Origin: Pyramidobacter sp. YE332
GTDB taxonomy: Bacteria; Synergistota; Synergistia; Synergistales; Dethiosulfovibrionaceae
Assembly (NCBI RefSeq): GCF_033060595.1
Contig: NZ_CP133038.1
Span: 2,666,001 to 2,730,000, forward strand
Direction of reading: 5' to 3'
DNA: 64,000 bases
This document shows positions 8,278-16,348 of the stretch, in pieces; position 1 is the first letter of the stretch; each line of letters begins with the position of its first letter. The position numbers and the translations under genes are program-made. The notes beneath the pieces were generated by a model that saw only the letters and a list, made by a program, of their open reading frames with translations, ran no database searches and was not told the DNA's origin.

Positions 8278-9318
8278 TCACGCCAGCGCGCGGCGCAGGG
8301 CGGCAAGCAGCCGTTCGTTTTCGGCGCGCCGTTTGACGCCGACGCGGTAGTAACGTTCGTCGAGACCCGTGTAATTGGCGCAGGAACGGATCAGGACGCC
8401 CTGCGCGAGCATGGGCTCGAACAGCGGCTTCTCGCTGCGGAAGAGAATGTAGTTGGCGGCGCTGTCGTAGACTTTGAATCCCAGTTCGCGCAGCCCCGCG
8501 CGGACGAAGGCTCGTTCTGCCGCGACGACGGCGCGGGTACGGGCGGTCCATTCCCCGTCGCCGGACAGCGCCGCGAGGCCGGCCGTCTGTGCCGGGGCGG
8601 AGACGCTCCAACTCTGGCCGAAAGCGGCGACCTTTTCGACCAGCCGGCGATCGGCCGAAATCATGAAGCCCAGCCGCAGGCCGGCCATGGCGTACAGCTT
8701 GGTGAACGCATCGACGATGACCAGATGCGGATGCGCGTTCAGCAGCGGGCGCGCCGACGGCGCCCCGGTGAAGGGAAGAAAGCACTCGTCGACGACGAAC
8801 AGCGTGCCCCGCTTCTCGCACACGGCGGCGATCTGGCCGATCAGCGCGGGACAGGTCAGCTGTCCCGTGGGATTGTTGGGATTGCAGAGGAAAAATAGGT
8901 CCGGCGCGTAGGAGCCCGTCAATTCGCCGAGGATCCCGCCGCCGAGAGCGAAGTCGTCTTCCTCGCGCAGGATGAACTTCTTCACCCGAGCGCCGGAGAG
9001 CAGCGCGGCCTTCTCGTATTCCGAAAAGGTCGGCGCGCAGAGCAGCGCTTTTTCCGGCTTTCGGGCCAGGCAGAGGCGGATGATCAGATCGGCAGCGCCG
9101 TTGCCGCAGAGCAGCTGCCACGGCTCGACGCGCAGCGCGCGGGCCAGCGCCGCCCGCAGCGCGCGGCAGTGCGGGTCGGGATAGGCGGCGTAGGAATCGA
9201 CGCCGGCCCGCAGCGCTTCGCGCACCGCCGGCGGCATGCCCAGCGGATTGAGATTGACGGAGAAATCGAGATCGACGTCGCGGGAATAAACGTCTCCGCC
9301 GTGGTCGAATTTTTTCAA
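8278..9318 (-). CDS. cobD: Threonine-phosphate decarboxylase (CobD)
   Basis: A 346-residue PLP enzyme that makes (R)-1-aminopropan-2-ol phosphate, the linker used by CbiB to form cobinamide phosphate. HGGD near residue 5, FSVNLNPLGMP, CNPNNPTG and the PLP-lysine region DAFTKLYAMAGLRLG are visible. The C-terminus LIRSCANYTGLDERYYRV is closely CobD-like. I chose TTG 9318 because GGGAGG lies 6 bases upstream and the product then starts LKKFDHGGDVY. A TGA in another frame overlaps this start, suggesting a former upstream partner gene now cut by the IS630-type insertion at 9393. Other cob genes lie at 11.8-16.2 kb. Confidence 0.92.
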   Translation of the reverse strand: MKKFDHGGDVYSRDVDLDFSVNLNPLGMPPAVREALRAGVDSYAAYPDPHCRALRAALARALRVEPWQLLCGNGAADLIIRLCLARKPEKALLCAPTFSEYEKAALLSGARVKKFILREEDDFALGGGILGELTGSYAPDLFFLCNPNNPTGQLTCPALIGQIAAVCEKRGTLFVVDECFLPFTGAPSARPLLNAHPHLVIVDAFTKLYAMAGLRLGFMISADRRLVEKVAAFGQSWSVSAPAQTAGLAALSGDGEWTARTRAVVAAERAFVRAGLRELGFKVYDSAANYILFRSEKPLFEPMLAQGVLIRSCANYTGLDERYYRVGVKRRAENERLLAALRRALA

Positions 9319-9401
9319 AGCGAAGCCTCCCAAATGGCCCCCGCTTTCGGAAAGACGCCAGGCCGAGCAGGGGCGGACTGCCGTCATACTAATACTATTT
9401 C

Positions 9402-9959
9402 TCATTTAAAGCACCTAACAATCCATTGTCTTGCGGTAATACTCCTTATGGTCTGAGCGGTGAGATTTCTGATCGTGCGGCACAGACGCTCGACAACGTT
9501 CTCAAGCGTCGAAAAAATCTCGTTTCGAAAGCCCTGACAGCGCAGCTCTCTCCAGATCTGCTCAATGGGGTTCATCTCGGGGTATAGGGGGAATATGGAA
9601 CAGGGTGATGTTGGCAGGAACCTGAAGCGCTTTGGACTTGTGCCAGGCAGCTCCGTCACAGCAGAGCAGAATATGGTCTTCCGGAAATCGGTGTGAAAGT
9701 TCCCGCAGGAAAACGTTCATGCAATCGCTGTCGCAGTTGGGCATGATCAGAAAGAGGCTTTCTCCCGTAAGCGGCTCTACGGCACCGTAAGCATAGCGGT
9801 ATTCGCGGATGTGAAGGCAGGGAACGTTCGGTCGAATGCCTTTCCTGCACCAGCAGTATTTGGGCGTGTTGATTCTGCCGAAGCCGGCTTCGTCCTGAAA
9901 CATCAGTCTGACGTTCCCTGTTGTGGATAACTCTTTTAATTCCTGAACTTGAGCGTTAA
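9402..9959 (-). pseudogene. IS630 transposase, DDE catalytic part, frame-broken (copy 1)
   Basis: The catalytic half starts FQDEAGFGRI (first Asp) and has LLCCDGAAWHKS (second Asp), but the frame is lost at two short G runs (9579-9582, 9587-9591) just before PEMNPIEQIW, which carries the third acidic residue. The equivalent region in copy 2 is intact. Either copy 1 is dead or these are homopolymer sequencing errors. Confidence 0.85.
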
Positions 9960-10439
9960 TTTTTTTGAGGCCTCGATGGCCTCCTCGTTCGCTTTCCTGG
10001 GGTGACGGCTGCGCGGCATGACTTTTCTCCAGCCATGACGTTTCAGGACCGCGTAAATCTGAGTCGGACTGATAGTATGTCCCACCGCGGTCTGATAGGC
10101 TTGGGCTATTTCCGCCACCGAAACGATTTCTCCTTTCCCGGCTTTCTCCAGGTAAGGAGCAAGTACGGCTTCTTCCTGCTCATAGGTCATGTTCCGATGG
10201 TTGCCGAGGTAATGGCATTGCAGCACATACGAGAGACCGCGATGGATAAACTGCGAGATGATCTTGCTGACGTTCGTGAAGTGGTATTCCGTGATTTCGC
10301 TGATTTCTTTCAGGGTTTTCCCTTCGGCGCGCAAGCTGAGGATTCTCAGTTTGGCTTCGATCTTCTTGTTGCGATTCTTTTTCCGCGCCGCTTCGATTTC
10401 CGCTTGCTGTTCCGATGTGATCTCGTATTTTACGGGCAT
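9936..10439 (-). CDS. IS630 transposase, N-terminal DNA-binding part (copy 1)
   Basis: A 167-residue, Lys/Arg-rich protein with two helix-turn-helix regions (about residues 25-75 and 95-140: KTLKEISEITEYH and VSVAEIAQAYQTAVG). It is identical in length and sequence to the copy 2 product. The frame contains an A7 run (9966-9960) near its end, where a -1 shift would enter the catalytic frame. GGAGA precedes the ATG. Confidence 0.85.
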   Translation of the reverse strand: MPVKYEITSEQQAEIEAARKKNRNKKIEAKLRILSLRAEGKTLKEISEITEYHFTNVSKIISQFIHRGLSYVLQCHYLGNHRNMTYEQEEAVLAPYLEKAGKGEIVSVAEIAQAYQTAVGHTISPTQIYAVLKRHGWRKVMPRSRHPRKANEEAIEASKKLTLKFRN

Positions 10440-10521
10440 TCTCCATCACCTCGGGGGCATTATAACTGAGGTACGGATACTTTGGCTATACTATAATGAA
10501 ATAGTATAACACAGCGCCGAT

Positions 10522-10554
10522 GAAAATAAAAGCCGCCGTACGGACGGCGGCTCT
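10522..10554 (-). terminator. Intrinsic terminator after the SDR/epimerase gene
   Basis: On the minus strand AGCCGCCGT pairs with ACGGCGGCT, followed by TTTATTTT. It lies between the epimerase stop (10623) and the IS630-type element. Confidence 0.75.
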
Positions 10555-10622
10555 CGAGGTGTCGAAAAGAGGATCAGTCAAGCTTCCAGGGCGAGGCGGC
10601 GGCCGCCAGTACAGGCAGCCGA

Positions 10623-11540
10623 TCATAACTTCGGGATCCGTCCGAAGTTCTCGTCGATATAAGCGATAAACGGTTTGACGCCGACTTTTTCCCGATTGCC
10701 GCGGTACCATGCGTACGCTCTTTCGAGCCCGTCCTCCAGGGACGTCGTCTCCGGCATCATCGCGCGCTGATTTTCCACGTCGAGGCGGTACTCGTAATCG
10801 TAAAAGCTGAAATAGTTCCGCTGTTCGACGTCCTCGTGGACGCCGACGTATTCGGGCTTTCGGCCGACGATCCGATAGCACAGGGCCGCCCAGTCTTTCA
10901 CGGTGATCGGATCGTTGTTTCCAACGTTGAAAACATGGCGTTCCGGTCGTTTTTCGAGAACAACGTCAATGAACCTGCACAGATCCCTTACGTGGAAAAA
11001 CTGCAATCTCATCGCCCCGTCCTTCGGCAGGAAGAACGGGCGCTTTTTTTCCGCGCATTCAAAAACGAACGCCTCGCGGTAGACGTTGTTCATTTCTCCG
11101 TACAGATACGGCGGGCGCAAAATATACGCGCCGGGGAAGCGCGCCTGAAGCGCCCGTTCCGCGAGGATCTTGCCGACGCCGTACTCACCCCAGAACTTGT
11201 TCGGCCCCAACGGACTTTCTTCCCGGAACGGCTGCGCTCCCGTTTCGGGATAGACGGCGCTGGAGCTGATCATCACGTAAGCGCCGCAGTCGCCCAACGC
11301 GCCGGTCAAATCGACGATGTCCCGCGCGTCGTACGCCGTCACGTCGACGACCGCGTCGAAACGGATGTTTCTCAGCTTGTCCCCGATGGAATGACGATCG
11401 CACTTTATCAGGCTGACGCCGGGCGGCTGCGTTTTGGTGCCCCGGTTCAACACGAAAACCTCATGCCCCCGCGCGGCGCAGTATTCGGCGACATAACGGC
11501 TCACAAATACCGTTCCGCCCGTAACCAAAATTTTTTTCAT
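10623..11540 (-). CDS. NAD(P)-dependent epimerase/dehydratase (extended SDR)
   Basis: A 305-residue Rossmann-fold protein. The N-terminal TGGTVFVSRYVAEY is a variant of the TGxxGxxG cofactor loop, with the usual second Gly replaced (VFVSR). YGVGK holds the catalytic Tyr-Lys pair and SSSAVY supplies the Ser. LRPPYLYG is the usual substrate-side segment. Extended SDRs of this kind act on nucleotide sugars or make mRNA-binding-type paralogs; the substrate is not evident here. It is not an obvious cobalamin gene although it sits between cobD and cbiB. Start ATG 11540 is preceded by GGGAGGACGACG. Confidence 0.8.
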   Translation of the reverse strand: MKKILVTGGTVFVSRYVAEYCAARGHEVFVLNRGTKTQPPGVSLIKCDRHSIGDKLRNIRFDAVVDVTAYDARDIVDLTGALGDCGAYVMISSSAVYPETGAQPFREESPLGPNKFWGEYGVGKILAERALQARFPGAYILRPPYLYGEMNNVYREAFVFECAEKKRPFFLPKDGAMRLQFFHVRDLCRFIDVVLEKRPERHVFNVGNNDPITVKDWAALCYRIVGRKPEYVGVHEDVEQRNYFSFYDYEYRLDVENQRAMMPETTSLEDGLERAYAWYRGNREKVGVKPFIAYIDENFGRIPKL

Positions 11541-11626
11541 CGTCGTCCTCCCGCTTTCGCAAACTGGATTTTACCGATCGCCCCTGCGTCGAAAAGACGG
11601 CGGCGCATGTACCCCGGCGCGGCTCA

Positions 11627-11783
11627 TACTATTTCTTAATTAAAAAGCCGAACGCAAGGGCGCTGCGGGGGAGATTCACAAAGCGAGCTGCGCAGACCGC
11701 GCAGCGGTCGAGATAGTCCTGAGCGACTGGACTCCCCCGCAGCGCCCTGCAAACTATGTCAGCGTTTTGATCAAAAATTAGTA
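11627..11783. mobile_element. MITE-like 157-bp element, copy 2 (at cbiB stop codon)
   Basis: The ends TACTATTTCT and AAATTAGTA are flanked by a TCA duplication (11624-11626 and 11784-11786). The right duplicate is the complement of the cbiB stop codon TGA. The interior is nearly identical to copy 1 over the central hairpin (CGCTGCGGGGGAG pairing with CTCCCCCGCAGCG), while the ends have diverged more. Confidence 0.85.
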
Positions 11784-12757
11784 TCAAAAGCCGCGGACAA
11801 TCAGAAGGCGCAGCGCCAGCGCGAAGAAGAAGGAGAGCGCGGCGGTCGCGAAAAGGAGCTTGTGGGCGCGGGCGATGTCGGCGGTCTCCACGGGGCGCAG
11901 CGGATCGCCGAGGAACGGTTTGGCCTCGACCTGTCCGCCGTAGCTGGCGGGGCCGGCCAGCTGGACGCGCAGCGCCCCCGCGCAGGCGGCTTCGGCGTGG
12001 GCGGAGTTGGGGCTGGCGTGCCTGAGGCGGTCGCGGCGGAAGATCCGCCACGCGTTGGCCATGTCGAAGCGGCACAGTCCGGCGGCGGCGACCATCAGCA
12101 GCCCGGCCAGGCGGGCCGGAATGAAGTTGACGAAGTCGTCGAGGCGAGCGGCGGCCGTGCCGAACCGGCGGTAACGCTCGTTCTTGTAGCCGATCATCGA
12201 GTCCATGGTGTTGACGGCCTTGCAGAAGCAGCCTCCGGGCACGCCGAAAAGTCCGGTCCAGAACAGCGGCGCGACCACGCCGTCGGCGGTGTTCTCGGCC
12301 ACGGTCTCGACGGCGGCTTCGACGACGCCGGTCTCGTCGAGGAACTCGGTGTCGCGCCCGACGATCATCGAAAGCCAGTAACGCGCGCTTTGCAAGTCGC
12401 CGGCTTCCAGCGCCGCGGCGACCTTGCGGCTTTCGTCGCGGAGGGAACGCGCCGCCAAAAGCTGATAACAGAAAAAGCTCTCCGCCGCCAGCCCGGTCCA
12501 GAACGAACGGGCGTACAGGGCGCGCAGCAGCAGCGCCGGCAGCGCCGTGCAGACGGCGGCGACGGTCAGGGCCAGCAGAGCCCCCGCGGCGCGCTCGCCC
12601 CATTTCGTGGGGGGAACAGCGGGCGCAGGATCTTTTCGCCCCAGGCGATCAGTTTGCCGGCGAAGACGACGATGTGGGGAAAGCCGTGCGGGTCGCCGCA
12701 CAGCAAATCGAGCGCGAAGCCGACGGTCAGCGCCGCCGCCGAAGCGGGGAACGTCAT
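11784..12757 (-). pseudogene. cbiB: Adenosylcobinamide-phosphate synthase CbiB, one-base frameshift
   Basis: An integral membrane enzyme that attaches aminopropanol phosphate to adenosylcobyric acid. The N-terminus (ATG 12757, then LDLLCGDPHGFPH) is in one frame up to PLFPP. From TKWGERAAG the family sequence continues in another: MIVGRDTEFLDE, VETVAENTADGVVAPLFW, KAVNTMDSMIGYK and a DDFVNFIPARL segment. Adding one base to the G6 run at 12609-12614 (C6 on the coding strand) joins the frames into about 324 residues, the normal length. The start overlaps the cobC stop (ATGA). The stop codon borders a MITE. This may be a sequencing undercall rather than a dead gene. Confidence 0.88.
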
Positions 12758-13329
12758 GCGAGGTCGCCGCCTTCGAGGCGCAGGCGCGCGCCGTCCCAGA
12801 CGCAGCGCACGACGCCGCAGTTTTTCACGAAGCCGTCGTAAAAGGGGCGCGGCGGCTCGCAGAACTCGCTGAGGACGGCCATGATCGTGCCGCCGTGAAC
12901 GACCGCGGCGATACGGCCGCAGCCGCGCGACTGCGCGGTCATGTCCATAAATCCTTGGCGGCAGCGCCGCCGCAGCGCCGCCATGTCTTCGCCGCCGGGG
13001 ATCGGCCCTTCGCCGCGCGATTCGAGCCAGGCGGCGTAGGCGGGGTCGCCGCCTGCGAGCTGGTCGTGCGACCGCCCCTCGAAGCGGCCGAAGTCGATCT
13101 CGACGAACGCCCCGATCACGACCGGTTCGAGGCGCGGAAAGAGGATCGCGGCGGTCTGGCGGCAGCGGCGCAGCGGGCTGACGAAGATTTTTTCCACCGG
13201 CGGCAGTCCGGCGGCGCAGACGCGGGCCTGCGTGACGCCGAGTTCGCAAAGCGGCTCGTCGCGGCGGCCGAGATAGAGACGCGCCCGGTTGCTGGCCGTC
13301 GCGCCGTGACGGATCAGAAGGATCCGCAC
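12754..13329 (-). CDS. cobC: Alpha-ribazole phosphatase-type histidine phosphatase (CobC)
   Basis: A 191-residue phosphatase of the phosphoglycerate-mutase superfamily. LLIRHGAT at the N-terminus holds the phospho-accepting His, EIDFGRFEG the acid/base Glu region, and VVHGGTI the second His. Position between cobS and cbiB supports dephosphorylation of alpha-ribazole phosphate or adenosylcobalamin 5'-phosphate. I chose GTG 13329 (giving MRILLIRHG) because upstream codons are out-of-frame cobS sequence and GAGG precedes it. It overlaps the cobS end by 16 bp and the cbiB start by 4 bp, so translation is probably coupled. Confidence 0.88.
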   Translation of the reverse strand: MRILLIRHGATASNRARLYLGRRDEPLCELGVTQARVCAAGLPPVEKIFVSPLRRCRQTAAILFPRLEPVVIGAFVEIDFGRFEGRSHDQLAGGDPAYAAWLESRGEGPIPGGEDMAALRRRCRQGFMDMTAQSRGCGRIAAVVHGGTIMAVLSEFCEPPRPFYDGFVKNCGVVRCVWDGARLRLEGGDLA

Positions 13330-14102
13330 AGCGCGAACCTCGCGATCTCCGCGGCCTGTCCCAGCGCCATGCCGGCCAGCATGGCCAGCTCGAGCGTCTG
13401 CACGAAAAATCCCGACGTGTCGCCGGTGATGCCGCCGAAGCGCCTCTCCGCCATGGCGTGATAGGCGAACCACGCCGCCACGGCCCCCAGCAGCGCGCCG
13501 GTGCCGGCGTACAGGTCGCAGAAATCCATCACGACTGCGCAGACGACGATCCAGCCCCAGGCGCAGCGTCGCACCAGCAGAGTCTGCGCCGGCTGCTGAA
13601 ACTGCGCCAGCATGCCGCCGCCGCGGGCGTTTTTACGGCTGAGCACCGACAGCACGGAAACGGCGCGCGACATCGTGAAGATCAGGCAGAAGACCCCTGG
13701 CAGCCCCGCCGCCTCGCTGACCAGCCCGAGATCGAGCACGAGGTAGACGCCGCAGTAAATGATCGCGAACGCGCCGGCGCGCGAGTCCTTCATGATCTCG
13801 AGACAGCGCCGCGGCGGCTGATGGGATGCAAGCGCGTCCATGGTGTCGCAGAAGCCGTCCATGTGGATGCCGCCGCTGACCAGCAGCGGCACGGCCACGG
13901 CCACAGCGCTGCGCAGCAGCAGATTGAAGCCGGCAAACCAGCACAGCCACAGCCACGCGCCCTGCGCCGCGCCGATCAGCAGGCCGACCGCGGGCAGAAA
14001 ACAGAACGAACGGGCCAGCGACTTTTCGTCCCATCCGCACTGCGGCACGGGAATCGCCGAATACGTGGACAGCGCGATCCAGAGCGGTTTCAAGCAATCC
14101 AT
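13314..14102 (-). CDS. cobS: Adenosylcobinamide-GDP ribazoletransferase (cobalamin synthase)
   Basis: A 262-residue membrane protein joining AdoCbi-GDP and alpha-ribazole. The Asp-rich motif GGIHMDGFCDTMDAL (about residues 75-90) is diagnostic, and several hydrophobic segments follow. Two starts are possible. ATG 14102 has AGGGAGA at a sensible distance, while ATG 14108 abuts that site, so I use 14102. The start lies inside the cobU end (13-bp overlap), indicating a tight operon cobU-cobS-cobC-cbiB. Confidence 0.92.
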   Translation of the reverse strand: MDCLKPLWIALSTYSAIPVPQCGWDEKSLARSFCFLPAVGLLIGAAQGAWLWLCWFAGFNLLLRSAVAVAVPLLVSGGIHMDGFCDTMDALASHQPPRRCLEIMKDSRAGAFAIIYCGVYLVLDLGLVSEAAGLPGVFCLIFTMSRAVSVLSVLSRKNARGGGMLAQFQQPAQTLLVRRCAWGWIVVCAVVMDFCDLYAGTGALLGAVAAWFAYHAMAERRFGGITGDTSGFFVQTLELAMLAGMALGQAAEIARFALCGSF

Positions 14103-14611
14103 GGGCATTCTCCCTTCAGCAGCCGCGGCGCGCCGCCGCGCATTTCGATCACCGCGTCGGCCGCGGCGGCAAGCCGTTCGTTGAGGCGGTTCAGCGCCGC
14201 CGCGTAATTTTTCGTGGCCGCGTCGCAGCCCTCGCCGCTGACGCCGCCGATCGTCACGGCGATCACCACGGCGGCGCGCCCGGCGAGAGAAACGATCTGG
14301 CGCAGCGCCTCGTCCTCCGCGCCGGGGCGGCCGCGGCCGAACATCTCGTTGGCGAGCAGGTTGGACACGTCCTCGAGCAGCACCAGCGCGTTCTTCCCGG
14401 CGGAAATCCCGTCGAGCCCGCGCGGACACTCCACGGTGACGAAACCCTGCCCGGCACGCTGGCGGCGGTGCCTGTCGACGCGCGCCGCGCCCTCGGCCCC
14501 GCAGGGGATCATCGTCGCGGCGTAAATTTTTTTGCTGGGAAAGCGCGCAGCGATCGTTTCGGCAAAACGGCTTTTGCCGCTGTTGGCGGCGCCGGTCAGA
14601 AAAATCAGCAT
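14090..14611 (-). CDS. cobU: Adenosylcobinamide kinase/guanylyltransferase
   Basis: A 173-residue bifunctional enzyme that phosphorylates adenosylcobinamide and transfers GMP to it. The N-terminal P-loop is TGAANSGKS; RVDRHRRQR carries the His expected to form the GMP intermediate; LLEDVSNLLANEMF matches the conserved ENL-type region. The length equals the family norm. A parS-like site and a 52-bp gap separate it from the Cys-rich gene upstream on the same strand. Confidence 0.92.
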   Translation of the reverse strand: MLIFLTGAANSGKSRFAETIAARFPSKKIYAATMIPCGAEGAARVDRHRRQRAGQGFVTVECPRGLDGISAGKNALVLLEDVSNLLANEMFGRGRPGAEDEALRQIVSLAGRAAVVIAVTIGGVSGEGCDAATKNYAAALNRLNERLAAAADAVIEMRGGAPRLLKGECPWIA

Positions 14612-14644
14612 TCGCGACGCCTCGTGCGGCTTCGGGCGCGAAGA

Positions 14645-14660
14645 TGTTCCACGTGGAACA
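14645..14660. promoter_or_regulatory. parS-like ParB-binding site
   Basis: A perfect TGTTCCACGTGGAACA palindrome in the 52-bp gap between cobU and the Cys-rich gene, inside the cob operon. Confidence 0.8.
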
Positions 14661-14663
14661 TTT

Positions 14664-14984
14664 TCATTCTCCGTCCTTTGCCGCGGCCCGCTCGCGCTCC
14701 TGCATGGCCTTGACGATCTTCGTGAAGCGCGCGGCGATGTAGCCGTAGCTGTCGCGCCGGTGCGGGATCAGGCAGTTCGAACAGTCCTTGACGCCGTTTT
14801 CGAGGTAGCGGAAGTTGCCGCCGCACTCGCGCCCGAGGCAGTACAGCGGACAGTAGCAGAACAGGCAGTTGAAGTCCTCCGGCGCGATGCCCCTGTGACA
14901 CGGGAAGAACTCGCAGTCCTTGTGGCTGAAGAACGAATAATTGCACTCCTCCGGCTTTTTGTTCATGACGTCTTTTCTGCTCAC
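14664..14984 (-). CDS. Cysteine-rich small metal-binding protein (PF04071-like)
   Basis: A 106-residue protein with eleven cysteines in the first 70 residues (ECNYS, DCEFFPC, NCLFCYCPLYCLGREC, DCSNCLIPH) and a Lys/Glu-rich tail. This matches the 'cysteine-rich small domain' family, whose members often sit beside cobalamin genes and presumably bind metal. I chose GTG 14984 because GGAGGGG lies 5 bases upstream; the inner ATG at 14966 has no such site. It lies between cobT and cobU. A role in cobalt or Fe-S handling is inference. Confidence 0.75.
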   Translation of the reverse strand: MSRKDVMNKKPEECNYSFFSHKDCEFFPCHRGIAPEDFNCLFCYCPLYCLGRECGGNFRYLENGVKDCSNCLIPHRRDSYGYIAARFTKIVKAMQERERAAAKDGE

Positions 14985-15097
14985 GCAATCCCCTCCTGTG
15001 CGGGAAACAAAGGCTATGACGGCGAACGGAGAAAAACGCCTGGTCTTTCGCGAGTCGCCGGCGGCGTTTTTTCGTGGCGGATTTGTCCTCAAAAACT

Positions 15098-16159
15098 TTA
15101 TGACTGCGGCGTGTAGGCTTTCATGCCGATATCGCTGAAGACGAGGCCGTCGTAGAGCGCCATGGCCATGTCCAGCAGCGGGAACAGACACAGCGCGCCC
15201 GTACCCTCGCCGAGGCGCATCCCGGCGCGGATCACCGGCTCCAGCCCCAGCTCGCCGAAGACCCGCCGGGCCGCCGGTTCCGCCGACATGTGGCTGGGGA
15301 TCATGGCGAAGGCGCAGCCGGGGCACAGCCGTCGCGCCACGAGCGCGCCGACGGCGCTGATCACGCCGTCGATCACCACGGGCAGGCGCGCCAGCGCGCC
15401 GCCGATGAACAGCCCCGCCATGGCGGCGATGTCGAAGCCCCCCAGCTTGCCGAGCACGTCCAGCGCGTCGTCCGCGTCGGGGCGGTTGACGGCGATGCCC
15501 TTTTCGATCGCGGCGATCTTGCGCTTCAGCCCCTCGTCCGAAAGCCCGGCCCCGCGCCCCGTGATCCCGCGCGGCTCGCAGCCCAGCAGCGCGGCGGCCA
15601 CGGCGGCGCTGGTCGTGGTGTTGCCGATGCCCATCTCGCCCGTGGCGATCAGGCGGTAGCCCTTTTCGCGGCACTCGCGCGCCGTTTCGATGCCGACGCC
15701 GATCGCCCGCAGCGCCTGTTCGCGCGTCATTGCCGGCCCGGAAGTGAAGTCGCGCGTGCCGGCGGCAATACGGCGGCTGATCAGCCCCGGCGCGTCGGGC
15801 GGATTTTTCACGCCCACGTCCACGGGGATCACGTCCACGCGCGCCACGCGCGCCATCAGATTGGCGGAGGAACATCCCTTCGCCAGGTCGGCGGCCACCA
15901 GCGCCGTGATCGACTCGTCCGTCTGCGTCACGCCCTGCGCGATCACGCCGTTGTCGGCGCACATCACCACCAGCGCGCGTTTGCCGATGTCGAAGCGCGC
16001 CTCGCCCGTGATCCCGGCGATCCGCGTCACCAGATCCTCGAGCGCCCCCAGGCTTTTCAAAGGCTTGGCGACGACGCTCCATCTTTCCTGCGAGGCCTTG
16101 ACCGCCGCCTCGTCGAGGCCGGTCAGGCGCGAGTTGATTTCGTTCAGATCGACGTTCAC
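15098..16159 (-). CDS. cobT: Nicotinate-nucleotide-dimethylbenzimidazole phosphoribosyltransferase
   Basis: A 353-residue enzyme making alpha-ribazole 5'-phosphate, which activates the lower ligand of cobalamin. Typical segments are LKSLGALEDL near the start, VMCADNGV, TGEMGIGNTTTSAAV (phosphate binding) and GMRLGEGTGAL near the C-terminus, carrying the catalytic Glu. The start is GTG 16159 with AAAGGAG upstream. It is the first gene of the minus-strand cob operon. I see no cobalamin riboswitch in the 190 bp upstream. Confidence 0.95.
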   Translation of the reverse strand: MNVDLNEINSRLTGLDEAAVKASQERWSVVAKPLKSLGALEDLVTRIAGITGEARFDIGKRALVVMCADNGVIAQGVTQTDESITALVAADLAKGCSSANLMARVARVDVIPVDVGVKNPPDAPGLISRRIAAGTRDFTSGPAMTREQALRAIGVGIETARECREKGYRLIATGEMGIGNTTTSAAVAAALLGCEPRGITGRGAGLSDEGLKRKIAAIEKGIAVNRPDADDALDVLGKLGGFDIAAMAGLFIGGALARLPVVIDGVISAVGALVARRLCPGCAFAMIPSHMSAEPAARRVFGELGLEPVIRAGMRLGEGTGALCLFPLLDMAMALYDGLVFSDIGMKAYTPQS

Positions 16160-16267
16160 GAGAATTTTCTCCTTTGATCGTGCGGAATTTTCCGCGCCCG
16201 GCCAGCCGCGCGCTTTTTTTCGCCTCTATTCTATCACTCGCGCGCCGTTCCCCCAAACGGCGGCCGT

Positions 16268-16296
16268 TTGACAGCGCCCGCAAACGGGAATAAGAT
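16268..16296 (+). promoter_or_regulatory. Sigma-70-type promoter for the racemase gene
   Basis: TTGACA, a 17-base spacer and TAAGAT, 53 bp before the ATG at 16349. A weaker divergent -10 (TAGAAT, complement at 16228-16233) may serve cobT. Confidence 0.7.
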
Positions 16297-16348
16297 AATC
16301 GGCGCGCGCTCTGCGAGCGTTAAATTTTGCGAAACGCAGGTGAACGAC

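Larger units (their letters stand above)
9393..10506 (-). mobile_element. IS630-type insertion sequence, copy 1 (defective)
   Basis: A 1114-bp element bounded by TACTATTTC and GAAATAGTA, flanked by TAA duplications (9390-9392, 10507-10509). It encodes a two-frame transposase on the minus strand. Copy 2 at 29844-30958 is near-identical but differs at three G runs: here G4 and G5 at 9579-9582 and 9587-9591 against G5 and G6 in copy 2, and G5 against G4 near 10453. The first two differences break the catalytic frame. It sits directly upstream of cobD. Confidence 0.93.

Noticed and set aside
9319-9392. Cobalamin riboswitch remnant upstream of cobD
   Set aside because: GGCAGTCC and GGCCTGG segments are loosely similar, but the core order is absent and the stretch reads equally well as coding.
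16160-16260. Cobalamin riboswitch upstream of cobT
   Set aside because: No B12 box or GGTGAAAATCCC-type core is visible; only a weak promoter is present.
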